A stretch of 64,000 nucleotides of DNA from Epilithonimonas zeae (GTDB lineage Bacteria > Bacteroidota > Bacteroidia > Flavobacteriales > Weeksellaceae). The position numbers were made by a program, and so were the translations under genes. The notes under the pieces were generated by a model. The model was not told the DNA's origin. It worked only from the letters and a program-made list of their open reading frames with translations, and did not search any database. Positions 26,707 through 35,124 of the stretch are shown piece by piece. The stretch lies in assembly GCF_900141765.1 (NCBI RefSeq), contig NZ_FSRK01000001.1:1054001-1118000 (forward strand), read 5' to 3'. Position 1 is the stretch's first letter, and every line of letters begins with the position of its first letter.

Positions 26707-28329
26707 TTATTTCTTCAGAAAATTGAGAATCGTATCGTTCAGTTTTTCCGGTTGTTCGAAAGGAACATAATGCGTAGAATCCGGAATAATCGCCAGTTCA
26801 GAATCCTTGATGAAGGAATGGATGAGATTGGTATGTTCCGGTTTAATAACATCATTTCTGCCGGCAATTACCAAAACAGGATTGTGGATATTCGTAAGTT
26901 CTTTATAGTTGATGTTGGGATGGTTCAGCATCAGTTTGATTAATCGTGGATTTCCCGTATTTTCTGCAAGTTGTTGCTGGAATGTTTTGATGAGATTTTC
27001 ATCTACGCCGGAAGGATTAAGATTGGCACCAATGGTTACCAATTTATTGACCAATTCCGGATGTTCCAGATTGAAGGTCAATCCTGTATTTCCGCCGTCA
27101 CTCCAGCCAACGATATTCACTTTATCGAGTTTCAGATTTTGGATGATTTTATAAAGATCTGAAGCGAATTGATCATAAGAATAATCATCCGTGGTCAAAT
27201 CTGTGCTTCTGCCTTGTCCACGTGTATCTATAGCAATCACACGATAATGTTTTGAGAAAAAAGGAATTTGTTTGTAGAAATCAGAAATGCTTCCGTTGTT
27301 CCCGTGTAGCAGCAAAAGTGGTTCGCCTTTTCCGTACTCTTCGTAGTAGATTTTAGCATCATTCAAATCAATGAACTGTCCATTTTTACTTTTTCCGAAT
27401 TCGGTTTTCTTGGCTTTTTCCTTATTCTCATAATAAACAATCAACTGATTGGTTTTGAAATCGTTTTCAGTATTGTTTTCAACTTCAGCAATCTCTTTAT
27501 CGTTTTTCGTTTTATCATAGCTGATATCGATATTAGAAATAAAACTGCCATCAAAAGTTTCCCAATTGCCCTGACTCTGATATCTGAACAAAAGGTCTTT
27601 GGATAGCGTTTTCTTAGCAGAAATTCCGAAGACAAAATCGAAATTTTCCATAGGTTTATAATCTACCAATTGCAACGTAATTGCAATTTTATCAAGATTA
27701 TTGAATATTAATCTGTAATTTGACAAATCAATGTTTTGCCAGCCTGTTGTTGAGGTTTTGTAAATGATATTCTCCTCCAAAAGTGATTGCTCGGGAAGAT
27801 TGTTTTTTACTTTATAAATATTCAGTTTCAATGTAATTTCCTGATATCTGGAACTTGGGATGATATGAAAATTATAAGATTTGAGTTTTGTTTTTTGATA
27901 AATCGGAAAAATGTTTCCTTGCTCAACCGTTGGAATATTCTGGTCGAACATTTTAGAAAACGTAAGAAAAGGCTTTGATTTTTGACCAACCAGCTTTTCT
28001 TTCATTTGTTTCGCAACGATATTGACGTTCTCAATTTGAGTCGTTTTGTAATCGAGAATGATATTGGGATTCACTTTAAGTTCATTTGTAGAAACTGTTT
28101 TGTCCTGATATCCCGATGCGCTGAAAGTAATTTTGCTGTCTGAATCCTGAGGAAGTTCTAATTGATAATCGCCTTTTTCATTGGTAATAGCTCCGTTTTT
28201 TGAATCTTTAATTCCAATAGAGCTGTAAGCGATGATTTCGTTGTCCGTGTTTTTTACAGTTCCGGAAATCGTCTGTGCATTGAGGTTGAATCCCATCAAA
28301 AGGATTAATAGAAAAAGGAGTTTCTGCAT
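26707..28329 (-). CDS. alpha/beta hydrolase with N-terminal carboxypeptidase-like domain
   Basis: 540 residues from the ATG; an upstream in-frame TTG only adds residues before a clean signal peptide (ends NLNAQ). Residues to about 100 form a CarboxypepD-reg/CNA-B-like module (TISGTVKNTDNEIIAYSSI), followed by a middle region of unclear fold. The C-terminal third is an alpha/beta hydrolase: LLLLHGNNG oxyanion region, nucleophile in GWSDGGNTG, and late DSTHYVPFEQPE histidine. Such proteins are exported and may hydrolyse esters or lactones. It precedes an S41 peptidase in an apparent operon. Confidence 0.82.
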   Translation of the reverse strand: MQKLLFLLILLMGFNLNAQTISGTVKNTDNEIIAYSSIGIKDSKNGAITNEKGDYQLELPQDSDSKITFSASGYQDKTVSTNELKVNPNIILDYKTTQIENVNIVAKQMKEKLVGQKSKPFLTFSKMFDQNIPTVEQGNIFPIYQKTKLKSYNFHIIPSSRYQEITLKLNIYKVKNNLPEQSLLEENIIYKTSTTGWQNIDLSNYRLIFNNLDKIAITLQLVDYKPMENFDFVFGISAKKTLSKDLLFRYQSQGNWETFDGSFISNIDISYDKTKNDKEIAEVENNTENDFKTNQLIVYYENKEKAKKTEFGKSKNGQFIDLNDAKIYYEEYGKGEPLLLLHGNNGSISDFYKQIPFFSKHYRVIAIDTRGQGRSTDLTTDDYSYDQFASDLYKIIQNLKLDKVNIVGWSDGGNTGLTFNLEHPELVNKLVTIGANLNPSGVDENLIKTFQQQLAENTGNPRLIKLMLNHPNINYKELTNIHNPVLVIAGRNDVIKPEHTNLIHSFIKDSELAIIPDSTHYVPFEQPEKLNDTILNFLKK

Positions 28330-28400
28330 TGTTTCAGTTTTTGTTATCTGTTCTAAAGACAACAAAAACGTTACAGGGTTGCCTGAGTTTTATGAATTAA

Positions 28401-29306
28401 TTAAGATAATTTCACTTTTTCCTGATTTAGTCTGAAAATCTCTTTCGTATTGAAAACAATTACTGCCACAAATATTAATGAGTAAGCACAAATCTGAATT
28501 ATATTTAATGGTTCGCCATAAACTGTACTGGCTAAGATGAATGCGATAATTGGATTGATATTCAGAATCATTCCGACTTTTGAAGAAGCGATTCCTGTTA
28601 AGGCAAATAGATTCAGTAATAATGGGACAATCGTGTACATTACTGCAATAATCTCGACAAAGAAATAAAATTTGAATTCCATAGGAACTGGTCCTGAATA
28701 AGCCGGAAAAAATGGCAACAAAATCAAAGCTGAAATAACAATATGGAAATTCAGAATCAGAAACTTATCGAATTGCTTATTTTGGCTTTGACAAACCAGA
28801 TATGCCGCATAAGTGAAACCAATTAAGCTGCTGTAAAACATATCCAAAATATTGCTGTACGACAATAAGATGCAGCCGACTAAGCTCAGAAAAACCGATA
28901 ACCACTGAAGTTTACTCAATTTATCTTTCAATATAAAATAAGCCAGAATCGTCGTGATAATCGGACAAACCAAATAGGCGACCGACGTTGCCCGAACGCT
29001 CACGTGATTCATCACATAGATAAACGAAAACCAATTGGCGGTCAACAGAATACTGCTTCCGACATTAACAATAATCGTTTTTCTTTTCGCTTTTTTAGAA
29101 ATGGATTTGAAATAATTTAAGTTCTGTTTCAGTTTTTCTCTTTTGAAAAGAATCGAAACTAGCGACATTATCAATGCACAACTGAAAACCCTGTAAAATA
29201 GGATGTCAGAAGATGCGTAAGAATGAAGGGGTTTAAGCACCAAACTAAAAGTTCCCCAAATAGAAAATGCTAAAATAGCAGCCAGATAATGTCGAAGATT
29301 GTTCAA
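28401..29306 (-). CDS. DMT (EamA) family transporter
   Basis: 301 residues with about ten hydrophobic segments arranged as two five-helix EamA repeats. HYLAAILAFSIWGTFSLVL opens the protein, and the second repeat begins near IGFTYAAYLVCQSQ. The only nearby start is TTG, directly before the first helix. The family exports or imports amino acids, nucleotides or other metabolites and the substrate is not predictable. Some homologues are annotated RarD-like. No operon partner is obvious. Confidence 0.8.
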   Translation of the reverse strand: MNNLRHYLAAILAFSIWGTFSLVLKPLHSYASSDILFYRVFSCALIMSLVSILFKREKLKQNLNYFKSISKKAKRKTIIVNVGSSILLTANWFSFIYVMNHVSVRATSVAYLVCPIITTILAYFILKDKLSKLQWLSVFLSLVGCILLSYSNILDMFYSSLIGFTYAAYLVCQSQNKQFDKFLILNFHIVISALILLPFFPAYSGPVPMEFKFYFFVEIIAVMYTIVPLLLNLFALTGIASSKVGMILNINPIIAFILASTVYGEPLNIIQICAYSLIFVAVIVFNTKEIFRLNQEKVKLS

Positions 29307-29382
29307 GTCGTTGTTTCGTTTGGAATCAATTGCAAAAATAGATAACTTTTGAAGGAAATTCTCTATAAAACTATTGATTTCC

Positions 29383-30297
29383 TCAATCTATAATTCCGAT
29401 TTTCTTATCTCCACAATCTATAAAAATACTATTATTCAAAAAGATTTTGTTTCCCAACATTCCCGTCATTCCGGAGAATTTCATCATAGAAAACTGCGCA
29501 TCGGAAAAACCTTCAACATATGTGACTTGTTTTACAGGAATCTTCAGATTTTTGAATTGAATATTTTCCTTACAATCCGTTGTATAAGTTGTCAAAATAT
29601 TGTTCCAAGACTGTGTTTTTTCAGTATTGATTTTTGAATTTGGCGTTTTCAAATTTTGCCATTCTTCTTTGTAAGTTAACAATTCGTAAGCGCTTGTTCC
29701 GGAATCATAGAGGAATTTTCGTTTCTCACCTTTTAGAATTCCGTTAATAATAATTCTTCTTTTCTTGAATTTGAAATCGAACAATTGATTTTTAAATTCA
29801 TTCGGGATTTGATTCAAATTAAAAACAACTTGGTTACTTTTAAAATTGATCACGGTTTTTCGGTCTTCTAAAACATCAGAGCCAATCGTTCCAATGATTT
29901 TGATGGTGTCTTTTTTTTCATTTTTTTCTTTAGTAAATATTTTAAATCGGTTGGATGAAATTTCAGTTTTTCCAATAAAGAAAAAAGTTTTTGCCCGCTC
30001 ATTATTGATAGAAATTTCTTTGATGTTTTTAATTTGATTAGAATACAATACGGTGTAAGGCGAACCTGTGTCAAATTGCAAATAATAAGTTTCCGGATTT
30101 CCAGAAAAATGAATCGGAAGAAGCAAAACGTTTTTGTCATTTCCCAACCAAGTGATGGGAATAATTCCACTTTCATTTTTGACAGTTAAATAGTTTTCTT
30201 CGGGCGTAAATTTTTGGTCAAAATAAATATATCCTCCAACCAATATCAAAACCAAAAGGGCTAAAAATCCTAAAGCTAATTTCTTAAAAAGTTTCAT
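29383..30297 (-). CDS. membrane-anchored aspartic protease-like protein
   Basis: 304 residues from the ATG at 30297; a longer in-frame start adds 21 residues before the membrane helix. A single N-terminal transmembrane segment (LGFLALLVLILVGGYIYF) is followed by two lobes. The first lobe has FDTGSPY (Asp76) and the second has YDSGTSA (Asp198), the paired Asp-Thr/Ser-Gly motifs of pepsin/retropepsin-like proteases. IGTIGSDVL and GMLGNKIF fit flap and lobe edges. It sits 90 bases behind an XRE-type membrane regulator on the same strand, and may be co-expressed with it. Confidence 0.7.
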   Translation of the reverse strand: MKLFKKLALGFLALLVLILVGGYIYFDQKFTPEENYLTVKNESGIIPITWLGNDKNVLLLPIHFSGNPETYYLQFDTGSPYTVLYSNQIKNIKEISINNERAKTFFFIGKTEISSNRFKIFTKEKNEKKDTIKIIGTIGSDVLEDRKTVINFKSNQVVFNLNQIPNEFKNQLFDFKFKKRRIIINGILKGEKRKFLYDSGTSAYELLTYKEEWQNLKTPNSKINTEKTQSWNNILTTYTTDCKENIQFKNLKIPVKQVTYVEGFSDAQFSMMKFSGMTGMLGNKIFLNNSIFIDCGDKKIGIID

Positions 30298-30385
30298 TGT
30301 CCAATTTTTCTGCAAGATTCGGTTTTTGAAATTGAAATTGCTGTGAAAATGATATGACAATTTTACGTCAGTTTTATGACGTAGT

Positions 30386-30925
30386 TTAGAAGAAGTTGCT
30401 TTTCAGTTTTATAGAGAGTTGATTGGTTTTGTTGAGACTGATTCCGTTTTTGATGACAATCCAAAGTTTGATGATGATAAAAGCAATTAATGGAATTAAA
30501 AACAATGGAAATTGGATAGAAAACCAATGCTGAATAAACGGACTTAAAATTAATAAAACGGAAATAATAAATGCCAAAATAATCTGAACACAAATAATAC
30601 TTTTTCCTAATTCTCGATTGAGAGAATCCTGAGTTTTGTAAGTCAAAATTGCCGGAAAAATAATCCCGCCAAAAGGAATAATCAATCCGGATAAAGCCGA
30701 AAGGTTGATGAGTTTTGCTCTGTCGATTGGGATGTTTTCTTCTTTGGGAAACAGATTTTCTGGTTCGATTTCCAAAGTCTTTGCAATGGCTTTCAAAGTA
30801 AAACCTTTTGGGATATTTCCGGATTCAATTCTTTGAATCGTTCTTAGAGAAAGTCCAGATTTTTCTGCTAGCTCAGTTTGAGTTAGGTTTTTGGCTTCGC
30901 GAAGGGTTTTGACTTTGGTTTGCAT
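30386..30925 (-). CDS. XRE-family helix-turn-helix regulator with membrane segments
   Basis: 179 residues. An N-terminal helix-turn-helix (TLREAKNLTQTELAEKSG, then SLRTIQRIESG) matches the XRE/Cro family. From about residue 65 there are three to four hydrophobic segments ending near a basic tail. This is a membrane-tethered DNA-binding architecture common in Bacteroidota. A membrane aspartic protease gene follows on the same strand, which invites the idea of cleavage-controlled regulation. The target genes are unknown. Confidence 0.85.
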   Translation of the reverse strand: MQTKVKTLREAKNLTQTELAEKSGLSLRTIQRIESGNIPKGFTLKAIAKTLEIEPENLFPKEENIPIDRAKLINLSALSGLIIPFGGIIFPAILTYKTQDSLNRELGKSIICVQIILAFIISVLLILSPFIQHWFSIQFPLFLIPLIAFIIIKLWIVIKNGISLNKTNQLSIKLKSNFF

Positions 30926-30944
30926 TACTTAATATAAAATAAAA

Positions 30945-31544
30945 TCATCTATATATTTTACCCGACAATAATTCCAAAACATCAATAAATTTCTTCAAAA
31001 CAGGTTTGTTTATCAATATGTGTGAACATTCTTCATAATAATATTTTGGAGCATAATAAGAATATGAACTTTGTGTATTGTTTTGAATGAAAGTTAACTT
31101 GTAACCGCTAGCATCCGAAATCATACAAGGTGGCGGAATTGTATTTGGGTCTTGTGAAGATTTTAATTTAAAGTCTTTTTGCTGATACTTTAATAGTTCT
31201 TTTAATTGAGTAGAATTAATTAGGTTAATTATACTTTTTTTCAATTTATCATCGACAATAATTTCTTCAATTGCTTTTTCGGAAACTTTATCTTTCAAAT
31301 ATGACTTTGGTCTTTCTTGTTGATAAGCAATAATTTTCCCGTCATTATTTAAGAAATAATAGCGAATAAAATCATATGCTGACCAACCACCGTTAATTTC
31401 ATAAATGACGCAAATTTCATTTTTATCTAAAGTTTTTGGTAGTTTTTGATTTGTATCAATAGAATTTGATAACTTCAAAATTGGCAGTTGTGCGAAAATC
31501 AAAAAATTGATAAGAAGAAATACTATTGTAAGTGCTTTTTTCAT
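30945..31544 (-). CDS. secreted protein of unknown function
   Basis: 199 residues with a signal peptide ending LIFAQ. The mature chain is mixed alpha/beta, with YEINGGWSAYDFIRYYFLN and a late Cys-containing DPNTIPPPCMISDAS segment. No family is recognised. It lies 20 bases before an XRE regulator on the same strand, so they may be co-transcribed. Function unknown. Confidence 0.6.
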   Translation of the reverse strand: MKKALTIVFLLINFLIFAQLPILKLSNSIDTNQKLPKTLDKNEICVIYEINGGWSAYDFIRYYFLNNDGKIIAYQQERPKSYLKDKVSEKAIEEIIVDDKLKKSIINLINSTQLKELLKYQQKDFKLKSSQDPNTIPPPCMISDASGYKLTFIQNNTQSSYSYYAPKYYYEECSHILINKPVLKKFIDVLELLSGKIYR

Positions 31545-31565
31545 TTGTGCAAAATTTAATTTTTA

Positions 31566-32126
31566 TCAAACCTTATCCAACGCAATCCTCTTTTTCTCAT
31601 TAGAATTAAGAAACTGAGTAGGAGAGAAGCCTGTGATTTTCTTGAACTGATTGGAAAGATGCTGAACACTTTTGTAACCTAATTTTTGGGAAATCTCTGT
31701 CAGATTCAATTCTTTGTAAAGCAACAATTCTTTTACTTTTTCAATCTTTTGAAGTATGAAATATTGCTCCAACGTTACATTTTCATTCTGAGAAAAAAGC
31801 TTAGAGATAGAACTGTAATCTCTGTGTAATCCGGAACTCAAGAATTCTGACAAAATAAAATTGTCATCCAAATCTTCATCCGAAATTTTTTGAATAATAA
31901 GATTTTTGATTTTCTCGATTTGTTTTTTAGATGAATCTTCCAGAATTTCAAATCCAGTTGATTTGAGTTTCAAGTTCAAGGTTTGAAGTTCTTTGTCAGA
32001 AATCTCATTTTTGGTTTCAACTTCGCCTAATGAAATTTGAATGATGTCAATTTTCAAGTTCTCAAATATCGATTCCACCGCAGCAATGCAGCGGTTACAA
32101 ACCATATTTTTGATAGCAATTTTCAT
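31566..32126 (-). CDS. AraC-family regulator with N-terminal CxxC (HMA-like) domain
   Basis: 186 residues. The start KIAIKNMVCNRCIAAVES (Cys10, Cys13) resembles the heavy-metal-associated ferredoxin-like fold. After a helical linker the C-terminus is an AraC helix-turn-helix (LNLTEISQKLGYKSVQHLSNQF, KKITGFSPTQF). This combination is a recurrent Bacteroidota family that could sense metal or thiol state. A copper-type P1B ATPase lies about 8 kb away on the same strand, not adjacent. No signal peptide. It lies directly before a T9SS protein gene on the same strand but a terminator separates them. Confidence 0.78.
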   Translation of the reverse strand: MKIAIKNMVCNRCIAAVESIFENLKIDIIQISLGEVETKNEISDKELQTLNLKLKSTGFEILEDSSKKQIEKIKNLIIQKISDEDLDDNFILSEFLSSGLHRDYSSISKLFSQNENVTLEQYFILQKIEKVKELLLYKELNLTEISQKLGYKSVQHLSNQFKKITGFSPTQFLNSNEKKRIALDKV

Positions 32127-32152
32127 CTCACGAATTTACTGGAAATTTTAAT

Positions 32153-32181
32153 CAAAAAAAAGCACCACGATTTGTGATGCT
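32153..32181 (-). terminator. minus-strand terminator
   Basis: AGCACCAC / GTGATGCT stem with a run of A on the plus strand that reads as T on the minus strand, just beyond the T9SS beta-helix gene. Confidence 0.75.
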
Positions 32182-32203
32182 TTCTAAGATTTATTTAGAT
32201 TAA

Positions 32204-33634
32204 TTATTTAATAATCAATTTAGTATTTGATTTTTTACCTTCAGATTGTTGCGTGATGATATAAACACCAGATTGTAGATTGGTATTGATTTCATTTCTG
32301 CCTTTATTAACAATAGAAGAAAAAACAACTTTTCCGCTAATATCTTGTATCACGATGTTTCCAGCATTTTCAGTTTCCAGAAAGAAATGGTTTTTACTTG
32401 GATTAGGGTAAACACTCAGTTTAGATTTAGAAACGTCCGAAACTGCCAAAGTTTCTGCGCAATTGTATGGTTTAAAATTGATAGTATTAGCAGTCTGGCT
32501 TCCGATAACGGCAAGAACCATCGCATCATTGGACAGTTCATTTTCTCTCCAGCAGTTGCCTACAGCGTTTACAATATTAGTCGTATTATTGAAAAGTGCA
32601 ACAGTATTACCGTTGTTGACATTATTTTTGAAAATATTATTGCCAGGGCTTTCTTCCGTGCCTAGTTTCACAGTCGCATTATTCAACAAAGTGATTCCCC
32701 AAAGATTCCCTCTGATTTCATTCTCAGCAATTACAACGTCTTTAGCGCTGGAAATTGATATTCCGCTACCACCAAGGTTTGGATCATTCTGGGTATTGTT
32801 GTTCTCAATAATATTATTTCTGATGACTCCAGAAGAAGTAGAGCCATAGGAAGTGATACCATATCGGTTGTCTCTTATAGTGTTACCTTCTATACGGAAT
32901 TTGTTCACACCACCAGTCAAAGCAGAAGCAGAAATACCGCCAACCATAATTTTTGTACGGTCTCCAATGATTGTATTATTGATGATTTTCAGAGAATCTG
33001 CACCGCCTGGTCCCATATTGATTTGAGGCGTATTGCTGTTATCTGTTACGTTTCCAGAGATGTAATTGTTGATAAATGTGGCAGAAACTGTAGCATTTGC
33101 AGCGGAGCCAAAAGCAGCTTTTCTGTTTTCTATAAATTGAGAATTGCTAACAACCGGGCTACCTTTAGAAAAACCAAGAGCGCCACTTGTGGAAACGCCA
33201 CCGTGATTTTTATAAACAATACAATTGTCCATTAGGAAATTAGCCGTTAAAACTCGGATTCCACCAGCATAATCTACTCTAGTATTTCGCATCTCTACGA
33301 CAGATCCGTCCTCAAAACGAATTCCTTTAAATGGAAAACCAGAATCTACAGAGTTAATTAAAAAATTGGTTGCTGTAGTTTTATATTCGCCAAAGACATA
33401 AAGTGTTTTATCACTATTCACACTCAAAGTTGTATTCTGGTCGATAATCAGTTTATCAGTTGCAGAAATGGTAATGTCATCCATCATCATATAAAAAGTA
33501 CCTTTATCTTGCAAAACTGTGGGTGCAGCTGCAGAAAGACTGGCCAGTGTGTAGGTTGTTCCATTGTTTGGAGTTGTGAATTGTGCATTGATAAAACCAC
33601 AACACATCACAAATAATAATGTAAATTTCTTCAT
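32204..33634 (-). CDS. T9SS-exported right-handed beta-helix protein
   Basis: 476 residues with a signal peptide ending FINAQ. Imperfect repeats of 20-25 residues (FRIEGNTIRDNRYGI, GVIRNNIIENNNTQ and similar) mark a parallel beta-helix from about 100 to 380. The tail (LSVYPNPSKNHFFLE through SGVYIITQQ) is a type A T9SS sorting domain, so the product goes to the cell surface or outside. Beta-helix domains often bind or cleave polysaccharides; no lyase residues can be named here. A TAAATTTG box lies just upstream and is divergent from the aldo/keto reductase. Confidence 0.87.
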   Translation of the reverse strand: MKKFTLLFVMCCGFINAQFTTPNNGTTYTLASLSAAAPTVLQDKGTFYMMMDDITISATDKLIIDQNTTLSVNSDKTLYVFGEYKTTATNFLINSVDSGFPFKGIRFEDGSVVEMRNTRVDYAGGIRVLTANFLMDNCIVYKNHGGVSTSGALGFSKGSPVVSNSQFIENRKAAFGSAANATVSATFINNYISGNVTDNSNTPQINMGPGGADSLKIINNTIIGDRTKIMVGGISASALTGGVNKFRIEGNTIRDNRYGITSYGSTSSGVIRNNIIENNNTQNDPNLGGSGISISSAKDVVIAENEIRGNLWGITLLNNATVKLGTEESPGNNIFKNNVNNGNTVALFNNTTNIVNAVGNCWRENELSNDAMVLAVIGSQTANTINFKPYNCAETLAVSDVSKSKLSVYPNPSKNHFFLETENAGNIVIQDISGKVVFSSIVNKGRNEINTNLQSGVYIITQQSEGKKSNTKLIIK

Positions 33635-33657
33635 AAGACTTCAAATTTTTTAAGAAT

Positions 33658-33665
33658 CAAATTTA
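33658..33665 (-). promoter_or_regulatory. -7 box (TAAATTTG) for the beta-helix gene
   Basis: Exact TAnnTTTG match on the minus strand, 24 bases before the start. Confidence 0.45.
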
Positions 33666-33691
33666 TATAATGTATTTTATTTTTTACATAA

Positions 33692-33699
33692 TATATTTG
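33692..33699 (+). promoter_or_regulatory. -7 box (TATATTTG) for the aldo/keto reductase
   Basis: Exact match, 15 bases before the ATG. With the minus-strand box 27 bases away it makes a divergent promoter pair. Confidence 0.45.
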
Positions 33700-33714
33700 T
33701 GAAAATTTATTAGT

Positions 33715-34575
33715 ATGTTTTCAGAAATTATCGCTGGCACAATGCGTTGGGGAATTTGGGGAGCTAATCACTCCGAAAAAGATGCTCAGAAGTTGATAGA
33801 AGTTTGTCTGGAAGAAAATATCACAACATTTGATCATGCTGATATTTACGGCGGTCATACCACAGAAGAACTTTTTGGCAATGCCTGGAAAGAAATGAAT
33901 ATTGACAGAGAAAAAGTTAAGTTTATTTCCAAATGTGGGATTGTAATGAATTCTGAAAAGAAATCTTCCGCTCTCAAATATTACAATTACGATTCTAATT
34001 ATATTCAAAATTGTGTTGATGAGAGTCTTTCTAATCTAAAAACAGATTACTTGGATGTTTTACTATTACATCGTCCATCGCCTTTGATGAATCCTGAGGA
34101 AGTAGCCAATACATTTCAAATTTTGAAAGACAATGGGAAAGTGAAACATTTTGGCGTAAGTAATTTTTCGGTTTCTCAGTTTGAACTAATTAATCAATAT
34201 TTCCCACTAGTTACCAATCAGATTGAAGTTTCTGTTAATCAAATTTCAGCGTTCAATGATGGAACTTTGGATCAAATGATGATAAAAGGATTGAGGCCAA
34301 CCGCTTGGTCCGTTATGGGAAATTATTTCTCTGAAAGATCTGAACAGAATATCAGATTAAAAAACATAATCAAAGATCTTTGCAGGAAATACAATGCAGA
34401 AGAAAATCAGATATTGTTAGCCTTCATTCTGAAACATCCATCAAGAATAATTCCAGTTATTGGTACTTCTAAAGCAGAAACTATTCGTGAGCTGAAAAAA
34501 TCATTATTGATTGATTTGGAAACAATAGACTGGTTCAGAATATTGGAAGCAAACCGTGGAGCAGAGGTGGATTGA
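33715..34575 (+). CDS. aldo/keto reductase
   Basis: 286 residues, a (beta/alpha)8 NADPH oxidoreductase close to E. coli YdhF. The catalytic set is D40 and Y45 (FDHADIYGG), K73 (FISKCGI) and H119 (LLLHRPSP). The phosphate-binding end reads PVIGTSKAETI. Substrates are probably aldehydes or ketones and are not specified. It is transcribed alone from its own box and is not in an obvious operon. Confidence 0.9.
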   Translation: MFSEIIAGTMRWGIWGANHSEKDAQKLIEVCLEENITTFDHADIYGGHTTEELFGNAWKEMNIDREKVKFISKCGIVMNSEKKSSALKYYNYDSNYIQNCVDESLSNLKTDYLDVLLLHRPSPLMNPEEVANTFQILKDNGKVKHFGVSNFSVSQFELINQYFPLVTNQIEVSVNQISAFNDGTLDQMMIKGLRPTAWSVMGNYFSERSEQNIRLKNIIKDLCRKYNAEENQILLAFILKHPSRIIPVIGTSKAETIRELKKSLLIDLETIDWFRILEANRGAEVD

Positions 34576-34678
34576 GCTTTTGTATATTAATTTTTAAATT
34601 TAATATAGAAGTTATTGATTATTCAAAAATAATCGTACCTTGCACCAAATTATATTTGAAATCAATAATCTTCATTTT

Positions 34679-34715
34679 TTGTTGTTTTTCCTTATTTATA
34701 ATTTTAAAACAACAA
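34679..34715 (+). promoter_or_regulatory. 5'-leader hairpin before the RRM gene
   Basis: TTGTTGTTTT (34679-34688) pairs perfectly with AAAACAACAA (34706-34715) across a 17-base loop, about 25 bases before the ATG. It is AU-rich and weak, which would suit a temperature- or protein-responsive leader; function is not shown. Confidence 0.35.
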
Positions 34716-34740
34716 TTTTTTATAACTTAATTTTTTTAAA

Positions 34741-35073
34741 ATGAACATTTTTGTTTCAAACATCAATTACGCAACTAAGGATTATCAGTTGCAAGAATTA
34801 TTCGAAGAATTTGGAGAAGTATCTTCTGCAAAAATTATCACTGACAGAGAAACTGGGAGATCAAAAGGATTTGGTTTCGTAGAAATGGGTGATGCTGAAG
34901 GCAAACAAGCTGTTGAAGCATTAAACCAAAAGGAATTGAACGGAAAAATTCTTAACGTAACAGAAGCAAGACCAAGAGAAGAGAAGCCAAGAAGATCTTT
35001 CGATAACAACCGTGGCGGTGGTTACGGAGGTGGAGATAGAGGCGGAAACCGTGGAGGTGGAAACCGTTGGTAA
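34741..35073 (+). CDS. RRM-type RNA-binding protein with Gly/Arg-rich tail
   Basis: 110 residues: one RNA-recognition motif (RNP2 IFVSNI near residue 3, RNP1 KGFGFVEM near 41) and a tail of GGG/RGG repeats ending GGGNRW. The layout is like plant and cyanobacterial glycine-rich RNA-binding proteins, often cold-induced chaperones. The leader is long (about 165 bases from the previous stop) and has a hairpin just before the start, which may mean temperature or self-control. A strong terminator follows. Cytosolic. Confidence 0.92.
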   Translation: MNIFVSNINYATKDYQLQELFEEFGEVSSAKIITDRETGRSKGFGFVEMGDAEGKQAVEALNQKELNGKILNVTEARPREEKPRRSFDNNRGGGYGGGDRGGNRGGGNRW

Positions 35074-35094
35074 TCTTACAACTGGAAAAAATAG

Positions 35095-35124
35095 AAGCGA
35101 TCAAATTTTGATCGCTTTTTTTTT
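35095..35124 (+). terminator. terminator shared by RRM gene and convergent DUF4153 gene
   Basis: AAGCGATCAAA / TTTGATCGCTT perfect stem with a run of T. Its right edge touches the stop of the convergent gene. Confidence 0.8.

Noticed and set aside
34576-34678. Small RNA gene upstream of the RRM gene
   Set aside because: Only AT-rich leader sequence with no terminator before the hairpin; treated as the leader.
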